From the NCBI RefSeq assembly GCF_046719735.1, contig NZ_JAUTWQ010000018.1, positions 1 to 64,000 on the forward strand: a stretch of 64,000 nt of DNA. Reading direction: 5' to 3'. The notes under the pieces were generated by a model. It saw only the letters and a list, made by a program, of their open reading frames with translations. It had not been told where the DNA came from and searched no databases. This DNA is from Halobacillus_B rhizosphaerae (GTDB lineage Bacteria; Bacillota; Bacilli; Bacillales; Halobacillaceae). Of the stretch, positions 1 through 7,774 are shown one piece after another. Within the stretch, counting starts at the first letter, position 1; each line of letters begins with the position of its first letter. The translations under genes were made by a program, and so were the position numbers.

Positions 1-60
1 TAGCACGAGGAGGCAAACCAGCCGACCGCGAAAAGCGGAGTGTAGTTCCGGAGCGGTCAT
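1..60 (-). CDS. 5' end of a probable membrane protein (partial, runs off the left edge)
   Basis: Only 20 codons are inside the window, reading MTAPELHSAFRGRLVCLLVL. An AAAGGA ribosome binding site lies seven bases before the ATG at 60, and the last visible residues turn hydrophobic, as at the start of a first membrane helix. A transporter of the MFS type is one possibility, but the visible part is too short to assign. It lies just downstream of the lactate oxidase-like gene on the same strand (36 bases between them), so it could be its operon partner, for example a lactate or organic acid carrier (inference). Confidence 0.45.
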   Translation of the reverse strand, partial: MTAPELHSAFRGRLVCLLVL

Positions 61-96
61 CCATAGTTCCTTTGTCTCTATGTCTTTAAATTGTGG

Positions 97-1263
97 TTAT
101 TCATCTTTCTTAAGATTCGACTGGTTCAATTCCCGTATCGCCCGCTCTCCTGCAAGGGCCAGCGTTAAGTCCGTATCGGCGAGCATGTTTTGGAGTACTT
201 CCCTGACTCCCTCTTCGCCGGCCACCGCAAGGCCATACATGCACGGACGCCCGACCAGGACTGCTTTGGCTCCTAAAGCTAAGGCTTTAACCACGTCCGA
301 CCCACGCCGAATGCCACTATCCATCAGTACAGGTATTTTCCCTTCAACGGCCTCACAGACCTGCGGCAAGGCTTCAAGCGCCCCAATCGCTCCATCTACT
401 TGACGTCCGCCATGATTGGAAACAATAATTCCATCGACCCCATGCTCAACGGCAAGCTTGGCATCATCCGGGTGTAAAATTCCCTTCAGCAAAATCGGCA
501 GGCTCGTATGTTTGCGTAAAAATGCCAAGTCCTCCCAGGTTAAGCTCGGATTGCCAAACGTCTGGGTCCAATGCATGATCGCTGCCGCCGGATCCTCTTC
601 CGGAGATTCTTCCAGATTTGAGCAAAAGGCAGGATCTGTAAAATAGTTACCTACCCCTTCACCAATGAGAAACGGCAGATAGACATTTTTCAAATCCTGT
701 TCCCGCCAGGCCATCATCGCGGTATCTAAAGTGACCACGATCGCTGAATACCCAGCTTCCTCTGCCCTGGTCAAAAAGCTCGCCGTCACTTCCGGATCCT
801 TATTCCAATAAAGCTGAAACCATTTAGGAGCATCTCCCATTGATTCCGCTATTTCTTCCATCGGTTTGGTCGAAGCGGAGCTGGCAATGTACGGAATCTT
901 CATCGCGGCGCAGGCTCTTGCCGCGGCGATTTCTCCTTCGGGGTGAATGATCGACTGAACGCCAATCGGGGCGAGCAGTAACGGAGAAGAATATCCCTGT
1001 CCAAATAATTCGATGGATATATCCCGTTCCTCCACGTTTCTGAGCATTCGCGGCACAATTTTCCAGCGTTGAAAGGCCTGGAGGTTGGCCTGCATGGTGC
1101 TCTCACCACCGGCACCTCCAGCAACATAATAGAAGGGTCCCTCTTCCAGTACTTCTCTCGCGCGCTCTTCCCATTCTTCGTACACTACAGGGAGACGGTT
1201 AGGATCGGGGCTGGGCATGTTTTGATAGACTTTAAACTGGACCTGGTTACCGAAATTTTTCAT
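97..1263 (-). CDS. FMN-dependent alpha-hydroxy acid oxidase (lactate oxidase / lactate 2-monooxygenase type)
   Basis: A 388-residue cytosolic flavoenzyme of the glycolate oxidase/lactate oxidase TIM-barrel family, which oxidises L-2-hydroxy acids such as L-lactate to the keto acid (or, for monooxygenases, to acetate and CO2). Visible family signatures are the N-terminal YYVAGGAG segment, LLAPIGVQSIIHPEGE, the flavin/substrate loop WFQLYW, and the signature VSNHGGRQVDG with its catalytic His followed by the conserved Arg, then DSGIRRGSDVVKALALGAKAVLVGRP for FMN phosphate binding. The ATG at 1263 has a GGAGG box eight bases upstream. A candidate CcpA site lies about 170 bases upstream, fitting carbon-catabolite control. 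Exact substrate (lactate versus other hydroxy acid) cannot be told from sequence alone. Confidence 0.9.
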   Translation of the reverse strand: MKNFGNQVQFKVYQNMPSPDPNRLPVVYEEWEERAREVLEEGPFYYVAGGAGGESTMQANLQAFQRWKIVPRMLRNVEERDISIELFGQGYSSPLLLAPIGVQSIIHPEGEIAAARACAAMKIPYIASSASTKPMEEIAESMGDAPKWFQLYWNKDPEVTASFLTRAEEAGYSAIVVTLDTAMMAWREQDLKNVYLPFLIGEGVGNYFTDPAFCSNLEESPEEDPAAAIMHWTQTFGNPSLTWEDLAFLRKHTSLPILLKGILHPDDAKLAVEHGVDGIIVSNHGGRQVDGAIGALEALPQVCEAVEGKIPVLMDSGIRRGSDVVKALALGAKAVLVGRPCMYGLAVAGEEGVREVLQNMLADTDLTLALAGERAIRELNQSNLKKDE

Positions 1264-1434
1264 AGCTGTTTCCTCCGCTTCTCTCGAATAGTAGATAAAT
1301 CAGGGGGCTCTGCTACTTCTATTAAACTTGGTTATTGTTGAAGAAGTTTTACAAATAAATAGCTTTTTAGTTCATCATTTTCGTAGGTTCTGTTGGGCAT
1401 AATTTTACTTCCACATACTTACATCCTACCATAA

Positions 1435-1448
1435 TTAAAACGCTTACA
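1435..1448. promoter_or_regulatory. candidate CcpA (cre) site
   Basis: TTAAAACGCTTACA matches the Bacillus cre consensus TGWAARCGYTWNCW at 13 of 14 positions (second base T instead of G). It sits in the 278-base gap between the divergent lactate oxidase-like gene and the small membrane protein at 1542. The position suits catabolite repression of the oxidase; no other clear signal was found in this gap. Confidence 0.5.
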
Positions 1449-1541
1449 TAACAGGGTTAATTTTACTCTAACGCTGTGAGAAAGACTTGATCATTCCATC
1501 CTCCATGTTACCATCAGGGAAAAAGCGGAGGTGGGAATCGT

Positions 1542-1781
1542 ATGAAGTCCAATAGAAAAGAAGAGTCTGCTGCTTTCCAAGGAAGCGGACGAGAATTCAT
1601 TTATGTTGCTTATCTACTGCTTGTCTCCTTTCTCATGCCTTTGCTGCCCTTTCCTGTAAAATACGCGCTCATTCCTCTTCTCCTTTTTATGATTGTGATG
1701 ACCCTTCGCTCGCGTAAACGGTACGCCAAATGGAAGGTAAGTCTGCTCCTCGTTCTCATCATTCTCTTTCTGCTGCCCTGA
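1542..1781 (+). CDS. small two-helix membrane protein, function unknown
   Basis: 79 residues. After a polar N-terminus there are two or three hydrophobic stretches (about residues 20-53 and 66-79) separated by a basic SRKRYAKWK loop, so this is a small integral membrane protein. A GGAGGTG ribosome binding site lies a few bases before the ATG. It precedes the M20 peptidase by 75 bases on the same strand and could be co-transcribed with it. I do not recognise a family. Confidence 0.6.
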   Translation: MKSNRKEESAAFQGSGREFIYVAYLLLVSFLMPLLPFPVKYALIPLLLFMIVMTLRSRKRYAKWKVSLLLVLIILFLLP

Positions 1782-1861
1782 TACTCCCGAAACCGCCCGG
1801 AGAAAAAGGATTTTCCGGCAGAGACAGGGAATGAGTAGAGAGTACGATTGGGGGGATGGAA

Positions 1862-3331
1862 ATGAAGAAATGGAAGCTTGGGCTGGTCATTGTGGGATCG
1901 CTGCTTTTTATCTTTATTATTGTAACCGTTTTCAATACAGTGAGGATCGATTCTAAACAGCCGGTAGCCCACCCGGACGAGCTGAAGGTGAATAAACAAG
2001 AGGCCGTTCAACACCTTTCCAAAGCGATTACATACCAAACAATTTCCTATCAGGATCGAAGTAAAATTGATTTTAACGAGTACGACCAATTCCTCCGTTT
2101 TCTAGAAGACGCGTTTCCCCGTGTCTATCAGGAGCTTGAGGTCGAGAAAATCAACCAGTATGGGCTTGTATTCAAATGGAAAGGGAGCGATGCCAGCCGC
2201 AAGGCGATCGGTTTGACGAGTCATTACGATGTCGTACCGGTCATTGATGGTACGGAAGACAACTGGAAGCAAGGCCCCTTCAGCGGCAAAGTCACGAATG
2301 GAAACATTTGGGGCCGCGGAACGCTGGATGACAAGATCGGGGTGATCGGCATTCTCCAGGCGGCAGAAACCATGCTCGACCAGGGATTTACCCCTGATCG
2401 CGATACTTATTTTATGTTCGGATTTGATGAAGAAATCGGCGGTGAACAAGGGGCGCAAGTAATTGCCCGCACGCTCAAAGAACGGGGCGTCACCTTTGAT
2501 TTCGTGCTTGATGAAGGCGGTGCCGTTGTGAACGATATGGTTCCCGGCGTGGATCAGCCTGTAGGAGTTGTCGGCATTTCTGAAAAAGGATCGGCTACTG
2601 CGGAACTGTCGATTGAAGGCAGCGGGGGACACTCTTCCCAGCCGAAGAACCACACGAATATTGGAAGGCTCTCCAAAGCGATCGCTAAATTGGAAGACAC
2701 TCAATTTAAAGGCGATCTAAAGGGACCTGGAGAGGATTTATTTAACTATGTGGCGCCGGAGATGAGTTTCGGAATGAGGTACGTATTTGCCAACAAATTT
2801 GTGTTCGAACCATTAATTGAAAAGATTCTTCTGCAGCAGCCTGCCTCAGCCGCTCTCATCCGGACGACCATCGCCCCGACGATTTTCAATGCCGGCGAAC
2901 AGTACAATGCCCTTCCAGAGCAGGCATCGGCCATCATTAACCTGCGGCTGATGCCTGGCGATTCCATGGAAGAGGTAAAAACCTTTATCGAGGAGACGAT
3001 AGATGCTCCGGACATTCATGTGAACATTTCAGGTACGGAGGCATCCGAAGTTTCTTCCACGAACAGCCGCTCCTTTTCATCAATTCAGCAAGCGGCACGG
3101 AATGTTTATCAGAACGCGGTTATCGCTCCTTATTTGATGTTCGCGGGGTCAGATGCCCGGCAATACGATCCAGTAGCCAAGGATACGTATCGTTTCCTGC
3201 CGGTGCAAATATCCTCCGAGGACCTTAACCGAATGCACGGCACGAACGAGTTTGTCAGTGTCGACAATTACATTCACGCTATCGAGTTTTATGCGGAGAT
3301 CATCAAGGAAGCAAACAAACCTCCATCATAA
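1862..3331 (+). CDS. membrane-anchored M20 family metallopeptidase (PM20D1/carboxypeptidase-like)
   Basis: 489 residues from the preferred start. An N-terminal membrane anchor (about residues 5-26) is followed by an M20 zinc peptidase domain: the first metal-ligand segment TSHYDVVP, the bridging Asp in WGRGTLDDK, the catalytic Glu pair in FGFDEEIGGEQGA, a further ligand region LDEGGAVV, and the lid/dimerisation domain with SGTEAS, closing with the late His motif RMHGTNEF. The family hydrolyses peptide or N-acyl-amino acid bonds using two zinc ions. An upstream in-frame ATG at 1856 lies only one or two bases after the GGGGG box, so the ATG at 1862, six bases away, is a better start. The active domain would face the cell exterior (inference from the N-terminal anchor). 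Confidence 0.87.
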   Translation: MKKWKLGLVIVGSLLFIFIIVTVFNTVRIDSKQPVAHPDELKVNKQEAVQHLSKAITYQTISYQDRSKIDFNEYDQFLRFLEDAFPRVYQELEVEKINQYGLVFKWKGSDASRKAIGLTSHYDVVPVIDGTEDNWKQGPFSGKVTNGNIWGRGTLDDKIGVIGILQAAETMLDQGFTPDRDTYFMFGFDEEIGGEQGAQVIARTLKERGVTFDFVLDEGGAVVNDMVPGVDQPVGVVGISEKGSATAELSIEGSGGHSSQPKNHTNIGRLSKAIAKLEDTQFKGDLKGPGEDLFNYVAPEMSFGMRYVFANKFVFEPLIEKILLQQPASAALIRTTIAPTIFNAGEQYNALPEQASAIINLRLMPGDSMEEVKTFIEETIDAPDIHVNISGTEASEVSSTNSRSFSSIQQAARNVYQNAVIAPYLMFAGSDARQYDPVAKDTYRFLPVQISSEDLNRMHGTNEFVSVDNYIHAIEFYAEIIKEANKPPS

Positions 3332-3337
3332 ACGGCA

Positions 3338-3368
3338 AAAAGGGCAGAAGATTATTCTTCGCCCTTTT
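3338..3368. terminator. bidirectional terminator between convergent genes
   Basis: AAAAGGGC...GCCCTTTT hairpin with an inner AGAAGA/TCTTC stem, T-rich on both strands. It separates the M20 peptidase (+) from the AraC/GyrI remnant (-). Confidence 0.7.
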
Positions 3369-3374
3369 CCCCCG

Positions 3375-3668
3375 TTATAAAACCGGAAACCAGATTTCCG
3401 AATACGTATCCGCTCGCCGTAAGTCTGCTTCCTTATAGACTTCAAGCGGAGGCAGGCTGGCGGGTTCCACGTTGTGGGAAGGAAACCACTCTGAATAAAT
3501 CTGCTTCCATGAGTCAATGATGGCCTCTGGAATCGGCCCCCTTACCTCGAAAACGACCCATTTGGATGCCGGAAATTCGATCTGCTCAAATTCTGCCGAT
3601 CCATCTCCGTTATGTTCAACTGCAATCCAGTAATCGACGGTATTCTGTTTTTCATCATAATTTTTCAA
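3375..3668 (-). pseudogene. 3' fragment of a split AraC/GyrI-like regulator (effector-binding domain)
   Basis: About 97 codons reading KNYDEKQNTVDYWIAVEHNG through KWVVFEVRGPIP and ending YSEIWFPVL, which is the C-terminal half of a GyrI-like/AraC effector-binding domain (YdeE-type regulators). The first codon that an ORF caller would use, TTG at 3668, has no ribosome binding site and starts in mid-domain. The missing front half is found at 6249-6817 on the same strand; that piece ends ...GLLGVTK, and joining VTK to NYDE restores the expected domain. The two pieces are separated by the 2.6 kb insertion at 3669-6248. This piece is presumably not translated. Confidence 0.85.
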
Positions 3669-3765
3669 AATATTATAAATTATTTGTCTTTATTACAAAA
3701 AAGAGGTTTAACTAATTCCAAATATTGGTATATTACGGTGTACTTAAATTTTAAGGAAGAGTCAA

Positions 3766-4671
3766 ATGAAAAGAACTCTCGTTAGAAATGTATCTGCCGT
3801 CCTGTCCTTTGTACTAATTTTTGGATTTACGTTTAGTTATTTCCAGTATGGGAAAAAGACCGTTAAAGCAGCTGATGATCCAGATCATCAAACACTGGGA
3901 TTAACAGAAGAAGAATATAACCTTGCAGAATCATACCTTACGTTGGAGCATTCTGATCAGCCATACGTTTATGACAATAGCGGAGACATAGTATACGGAG
4001 ACGCTGAAACAAGACCTGACTTGCCTCCTATTGATCCTAAGCTGAAATTTTCCACTATGGAAAGTGCTTCTACCGATTTAGGGACTACCACTGAGTCTAC
4101 GACAAGTGGTTCTTTATCTACCTACTATTCCTATCAAATATCAGATGAAGATATGCAAAGTCTTGAAAATAAATTAGGAACTGAAAAAGCACAAATCATT
4201 AAAGATTTGATGAAGGAGTCTAATGATTATTTAGCTGATCTCAATCTTTCAACTGCGACAATCGATACTAATGGACACTTTCTTCATATTCCAGGTATCA
4301 AAGATTTGGGACCAGATTATGATTTGAGTTTCCCGAACTTGGAAGAATGTCCAGCGTTCTATAAGGAATGTAAATATCCTGAAACCGTCCAATTCGGCGA
4401 AGATGATTATGAATTCCACTTATACGGATTAAAGATTTCTTATAGTGCAGCTACTGTGAAAAAAATTCTTAATGTTGGAGCAAATTCGGCCATTTTTCTA
4501 GTCGGCGGATGGATGGCTCAGATTTTAAAACAATCCATAACGAGAAGCTTTGCTTTTGTAGTTGGTTCAGAGATATTTAAAACATTCACAGTCCCTTCTC
4601 TCGCGAGATCTGTCATTTATAAAGTGATTTATGGTGGTTACGTGTTTTATTTTAACGCCGAGGGTGTTTGA
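3766..4671 (+). CDS. secreted protein of unknown function, candidate toxin/bacteriocin precursor
   Basis: 301 residues with a classical signal peptide (basic MKRTLVRN, a hydrophobic core to about residue 27, then a KTVKAADD cleavage region). The mature part is acidic and Ser/Thr-rich in the middle (about 95-118) and has a cysteine pair in EECPAFYKECKYP (about 202-211). The last 75 residues are hydrophobic and amphipathic with glycines and aromatic residues, ending YGGYVFYFNAEGV, which could insert in a membrane. SD AAGGAAG precedes the ATG, and TTGGTATATT upstream resembles an extended -10. It is followed 56 bases later by a small two-helix membrane protein and then a terminator, a layout typical of secreted antibacterial proteins with an immunity protein. 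That role is inference; I recognise no family. Confidence 0.6.
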   Translation: MKRTLVRNVSAVLSFVLIFGFTFSYFQYGKKTVKAADDPDHQTLGLTEEEYNLAESYLTLEHSDQPYVYDNSGDIVYGDAETRPDLPPIDPKLKFSTMESASTDLGTTTESTTSGSLSTYYSYQISDEDMQSLENKLGTEKAQIIKDLMKESNDYLADLNLSTATIDTNGHFLHIPGIKDLGPDYDLSFPNLEECPAFYKECKYPETVQFGEDDYEFHLYGLKISYSAATVKKILNVGANSAIFLVGGWMAQILKQSITRSFAFVVGSEIFKTFTVPSLARSVIYKVIYGGYVFYFNAEGV

Positions 4672-4726
4672 TATATAATCAATAAACAATCCTATCTTTC
4701 AACTTCTACATAAGGAGTGGACTAAA

Positions 4727-4939
4727 ATGAAGAGAGACAGTCGCGGAACAGCCAAAAGGAATTACATCCCTGCGGCTATTTCATTCATTCTTTATATGAT
4801 CTTTGAAAATTCAATAGAATCTGTGGTGCATCGATATGTTACAAATGCATTCACCGTGCACGTAGTTATGATTGTTATATTCATAGTCATCCTCTTGCTT
4901 CCTTGGTATATAGTTAGAAAGATAGTGGAATCAATGTAG
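4727..4939 (+). CDS. small two-helix membrane protein, candidate immunity partner
   Basis: 70 residues with two predicted membrane helices (about 13-28 and 43-64) and basic ends (MKRDSRGTAKR at the front, VRKIVESM at the back). AAGGAG lies upstream of the ATG. It directly follows the secreted 301-residue protein and the two share the terminator at 4945. Size, topology and position fit an immunity protein to a secreted membrane-active toxin, but this is inference from layout only. Confidence 0.6.
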   Translation: MKRDSRGTAKRNYIPAAISFILYMIFENSIESVVHRYVTNAFTVHVVMIVIFIVILLLPWYIVRKIVESM

Positions 4940-4944
4940 TTTCG

Positions 4945-4969
4945 CCCCTTTTTATAAGGGGTTTTTTTT
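4945..4969 (+). terminator. Rho-independent terminator of the secreted protein/membrane protein pair
   Basis: CCCCTT-TTTAT-AAGGGG stem-loop followed by eight T, six bases after the stop codon of the membrane protein. Confidence 0.85.
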
Positions 4970-5076
4970 ATGGACGATTGTTGGTTTTTAACCTTATGGA
5001 TATAGAAGTAGGTTTGGTTTCAAGATAAGCCGTACAAGTCCGTTTCTCTATTTTTTCTCGAGGAGCGGATTTATAA

Positions 5077-5181
5077 ATGCTTAGTGATACTTTAACAAGT
5101 ATCACATCAACCAAATCCTTACTAAAGAAAAGAATAATCGGTATCGCTCTTTCCATCCGCTTCCTCATCATAGATAATTAA
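5077..5181 (+). CDS. possible 34-residue small ORF in the islet
   Basis: An ATG preceded by CGAGGAGCGG at eight bases opens a 34-codon frame with a basic KSLLKKR centre and a hydrophobic second half (IIGIALSIRFLII). A TGATACTT/AAGTATCA inverted repeat lies inside it at about 5088-5107. The good ribosome binding site is the only support; no homolog is recognised. The opposite strand also has a 67-codon frame here, so this may be chance. Confidence 0.22.
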   Translation: MLSDTLTSITSTKSLLKKRIIGIALSIRFLIIDN

Positions 5182-5217
5182 TGTTTTTTTACACTAAACG
5201 ATGCAATAACTTCTCTT

Positions 5218-5997
5218 CTATCGAGGTACACGAAACCCTAAGGAATCGTCTAAAGAAGAGAAAGTGATGTGGTACGTCGCGTTAGCCTCTTCTTCAGGGA
5301 GAAATTCTGATGTTAGTTTCAGCATATGTCCTCTTATATACTTATCCAGATCAAACCCTTCGTTTAAAGAAGCGCCTGCGAAGATCCCTAAATCAGGATC
5401 AACAGGGTTATTGGTTCCGAAATCGAAAGAGAGACCAAAATTGTGATAAGCGAGTAACTGGATGGGGATGTTGCGTTCATAGCAATAGTCCAGAATTGCC
5501 GTTAACTGAGGAAACTTCGTTTGCGAATCCTCTGGGACTACGAAATAGTTTATGGCTTTCACGTCGTCCCATATAACACGACTGAAATCTTCAAAATGAA
5601 CGGTATTCTTTTTTGAAGGTTGAGTATTAAGATTTCGAATACTTTCGATATTGTTTGAGTAGATCGATTGAAGACTGGATCCTTTTGCATATAAGCCAAG
5701 TCGTTTACTCATTTTATTTAAAATAGTCTCGGTGAATACATAAGTGTAATTAATAGAGGTGGATGAACTCAAAAGAATATTCCAAAGGTGAAAAGGTGTA
5801 TAAATACATTACCTTCCCAGCTTCTTCAGGTACATATTTTTTTATTAAAGATAGGAAAAGTTCTTTGTCTTCTTCATCCTTGATTTTATCAATAGATTTT
5901 TCATTGTTAAGAAAAAAATGGGGGTTCAATTGAAAGGTGAAATATCTGGAATTAAAGGTAAGATCCATATCTACTTTTTCGCTTGCTCTTTATCCAT
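5218..5997 (-). pseudogene. frameshifted gene of unknown function in the islet
   Basis: A canonical GAGGAG box seven bases before the ATG at 5997 starts MDKEQAKK and then meets TAG. Adding one A to the AAAAA run just before the stop continues in frame as KKVDMDLTFNSRYF into the open frame 5968-5750, which ends in FEFIHLY. The 184-codon frame 5772-5218 (TTG start, no clear ribosome binding site) then overlaps it by 23 bases and continues in the original frame, ending SSLDDSLGFRVPR. So the reading frame moves out and back, giving a protein of about 258 residues when repaired. This could be a decayed gene, sequencing error in homopolymers, or two separate overlapping genes. I do not recognise the product. 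Confidence 0.5.
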
Positions 5998-6248
5998 AGA
6001 AGCACTCCTCTCTTCTATATTCATCCTTGTTAAGTTCTTGTAGTATTATACGTAAAACCCTACATAAAATACGTGCCAATCGTATACCGTTCAGTAAAGT
6101 GGTCACATTGATAAGAACTCCGACGCAGGGAACTGTTTTAGGTCGAGTTAGAAGGATGAACACGAATTCTTAACAAGATCTCGATAAAAGGGGAGAAGAG
6201 AGGCATAAAGAAGCACAGTTGATCCAGGATTCTAAAGGACAACTTGAA

Positions 6249-6817
6249 TTACTTGGTCACCCCAAGCAGCCCTTTGATCTCCCCTTCATTCAGCTGAGAA
6301 AGTTTTTCCGCCGTGCCGTCCTGGTTCGCTTGCGCCCAATAATCCTCTACACCAGGGATGCCTGGCTCCTTTGCACAAACAAATTGACGTTTGATCCCGA
6401 TTGCTTGAAACGCTTCTCTTTCCACCATTCGATAATTCATTGGATCTGCTCCTTTCAGAGTTAATTGTATGACCATTCGATTATACGATTGCAGCTGCCC
6501 CATTCCCTTTCTTGCTTCACTTGGCGTCACACCGTGCTGCTTGCGAAACGCTTTCGTAAACGACTCCGGAGTGTCGTAGCCGTATTTACCTGCCAGGTCG
6601 ATCACTTTTGCAGGAGAATGAAGCAATTCTTCCGCGGCCAGAGTCAATCGCCGGTGACGAAGATATTCCCCAACTGAGCGCTCAGTCAAGATCATAAACG
6701 TCCGCTGGAAATGATAAGGCGATAGGTTAGACTGCCGCGCAATAACTTCAGTCGTAATCGGCTCTAGCAAATGTTCCTCCATATAGTGGCCTTCTGCAGC
6801 GACTCTGCCATTGTCAT
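6249..6817 (-). pseudogene. 5' fragment of the split AraC/GyrI-like regulator (AraC HTH domain)
   Basis: An AraC-family double HTH with the usual LLEPITTEVIARQSNLSPYHFQRTF and RRLTLAAEELLHS segments and the signature YGYDTPESFTKAFRKQHGVTPSEAR, then the start of a GyrI-like effector domain ending GLLGVTK at the insertion point. A second lesion is at the front: AAGGAG then ATG at 6817 reads MTMAESLQKA and runs into another frame, while the expected LQKAxDYMEEHLLEP continues two frames away, as if four bases were lost near 6787. The gene is therefore broken twice and probably non-functional. Its likely former targets are unknown. Confidence 0.8.
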
Positions 6818-7045
6818 AGCGCTTCAGCTCCTTAGGTTTATTATAGCCTACTTTCGTCTTCCAAACCTGTCATTCTGTGCTTTGTCTTAACCGGTTATTC
6901 TTTAAGATGCCCACTTCTAATAACATCGAATTGATAGAAAACCCAAGGCTTTGCGAGGAAGAAGCCGGGAATGAATGAGCTAATCTTGCAAAATCATCCC
7001 CAAACCTTTGTTATAGTAGAAGAATAATAGATTTGAGGTGAAGCT

Positions 7046-7663
7046 ATGGATCCGAAAGCGATATTAAATAAAGCGAAAAACCATACCCCTGTCATTCTGG
7101 GCAGTAAAGAGTTTAAAAAGTTTGCGATTCTCTTACCCTTGATTGAAAAAGATAGCGAAACTCACGTCCTGTTTGAAGTAAGGTCCCACCATATGAGAAG
7201 GCAGCCCGGCGATATTTGTTTTCCAGGCGGCAAAATTGAAGGAGACGACCCGAGCGCTAAAGCAGCTGCCATTAGGGAAACGACGGAAGAGTTAGGGATT
7301 CAGGAAGAAGACCTGGAGGATGTGCATCCGCTCGATTATATCGTTTCTCCATTCGGAATGATTGTTTATCCATTTGCCGGTTACATTAGCAAGCCCGCGG
7401 CTGACATTCAACCGAATCCTGAGGAAGTCAGGGAAGTGTTTACGGTTCCGCTGTCCTTTTTTATGAAGACGGAACCTCGCGTTCATTACGTAAATTTCCA
7501 AGCGCAGCCAGAGGAAGACTTCCCCTATGAACTGATTGCTGGAGGCAGGAATTATGACTGGAGAACACGGCAGGTTGAGGAATACTTTTATCTGTATGAA
7601 GACAAAGTGATTTGGGGACTTACCGCTAGCGTTCTGGCTCACTTTGTCGAAATGATCTCTTAA
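7046..7663 (+). CDS. Nudix hydrolase, CoA pyrophosphatase (NudL/YeaB-like)
   Basis: 205 residues. The Nudix box reads GGKIEGDDPSAKAAAIRETTEELGI, with the REtxEE core for metal binding, preceded by the CoA-specific VRSHHMRRQPGDICFPGG (the NuCoA-type motif). Family members cleave CoA and its thioesters to phosphopantetheine and 3',5'-ADP in the cytosol. The ATG has TGAGGTG six bases upstream; an extended -10 TGTTATAGT is at 7009-7017. It is a single-gene unit closed by the terminator at 7724 and convergent with the xanthine dehydrogenase operon. Confidence 0.85.
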   Translation: MDPKAILNKAKNHTPVILGSKEFKKFAILLPLIEKDSETHVLFEVRSHHMRRQPGDICFPGGKIEGDDPSAKAAAIRETTEELGIQEEDLEDVHPLDYIVSPFGMIVYPFAGYISKPAADIQPNPEEVREVFTVPLSFFMKTEPRVHYVNFQAQPEEDFPYELIAGGRNYDWRTRQVEEYFYLYEDKVIWGLTASVLAHFVEMIS

Positions 7664-7723
7664 GAGACTTGTGCAAAAAACTGCTTTCCCGGCGAAACGA
7701 ATTCAAGATTCCTTTACAAAATG

Positions 7724-7774
7724 AAACAGCCCCCACCAGCGAGCACACACTCTCGGGGAAGGGGCTGTTTTACT
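7724..7774. terminator. terminator between nudix gene and puc operon
   Basis: AAACAGCCCC and GGGGCTGTTT form perfect 10-base arms around a 27-base loop, with T-rich tails on both strands. It can serve the Nudix gene (+) and the end of the puc operon (-). Confidence 0.75.

Larger units (their letters stand above)
3669..6248. mobile_element. 2.6 kb insertion splitting the AraC/GyrI gene (genomic islet)
   Basis: The AraC-type regulator resumes exactly on either side of this segment, so the segment was inserted into it. The islet is visibly more AT-rich than its flanks. It carries a secreted 301-residue protein, a 70-residue membrane protein and a terminator on the + strand, and a decayed gene on the - strand. 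I found no transposase, no clear terminal inverted repeats, and no convincing target duplication beyond a shared AATT near both ends, so the mechanism is unknown; the borders are accurate only to a few bases. The last 250 bases (5998-6248) hold no gene I can support. Confidence 0.7.

Noticed and set aside
2102..2704. 200-codon antisense ORF within the M20 peptidase
   Set aside because: The + strand frame has clear M20 motifs; the antisense frame is a shadow without a start signal.
3766..4939. SdpC/SdpI-type killing factor assignment for the secreted protein pair
   Set aside because: The layout is similar but the sequences do not resemble SdpC or SdpI as I know them.
4968..5171. 67-codon - strand ORF in the islet
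   Set aside because: No ribosome binding site and overlaps the terminator at its end; protein sequence shows no domain-like pattern.
3669..6248. Target-site duplication at the islet borders
   Set aside because: Only AATT is shared near both ends, too short and not exactly placed to call a duplication.
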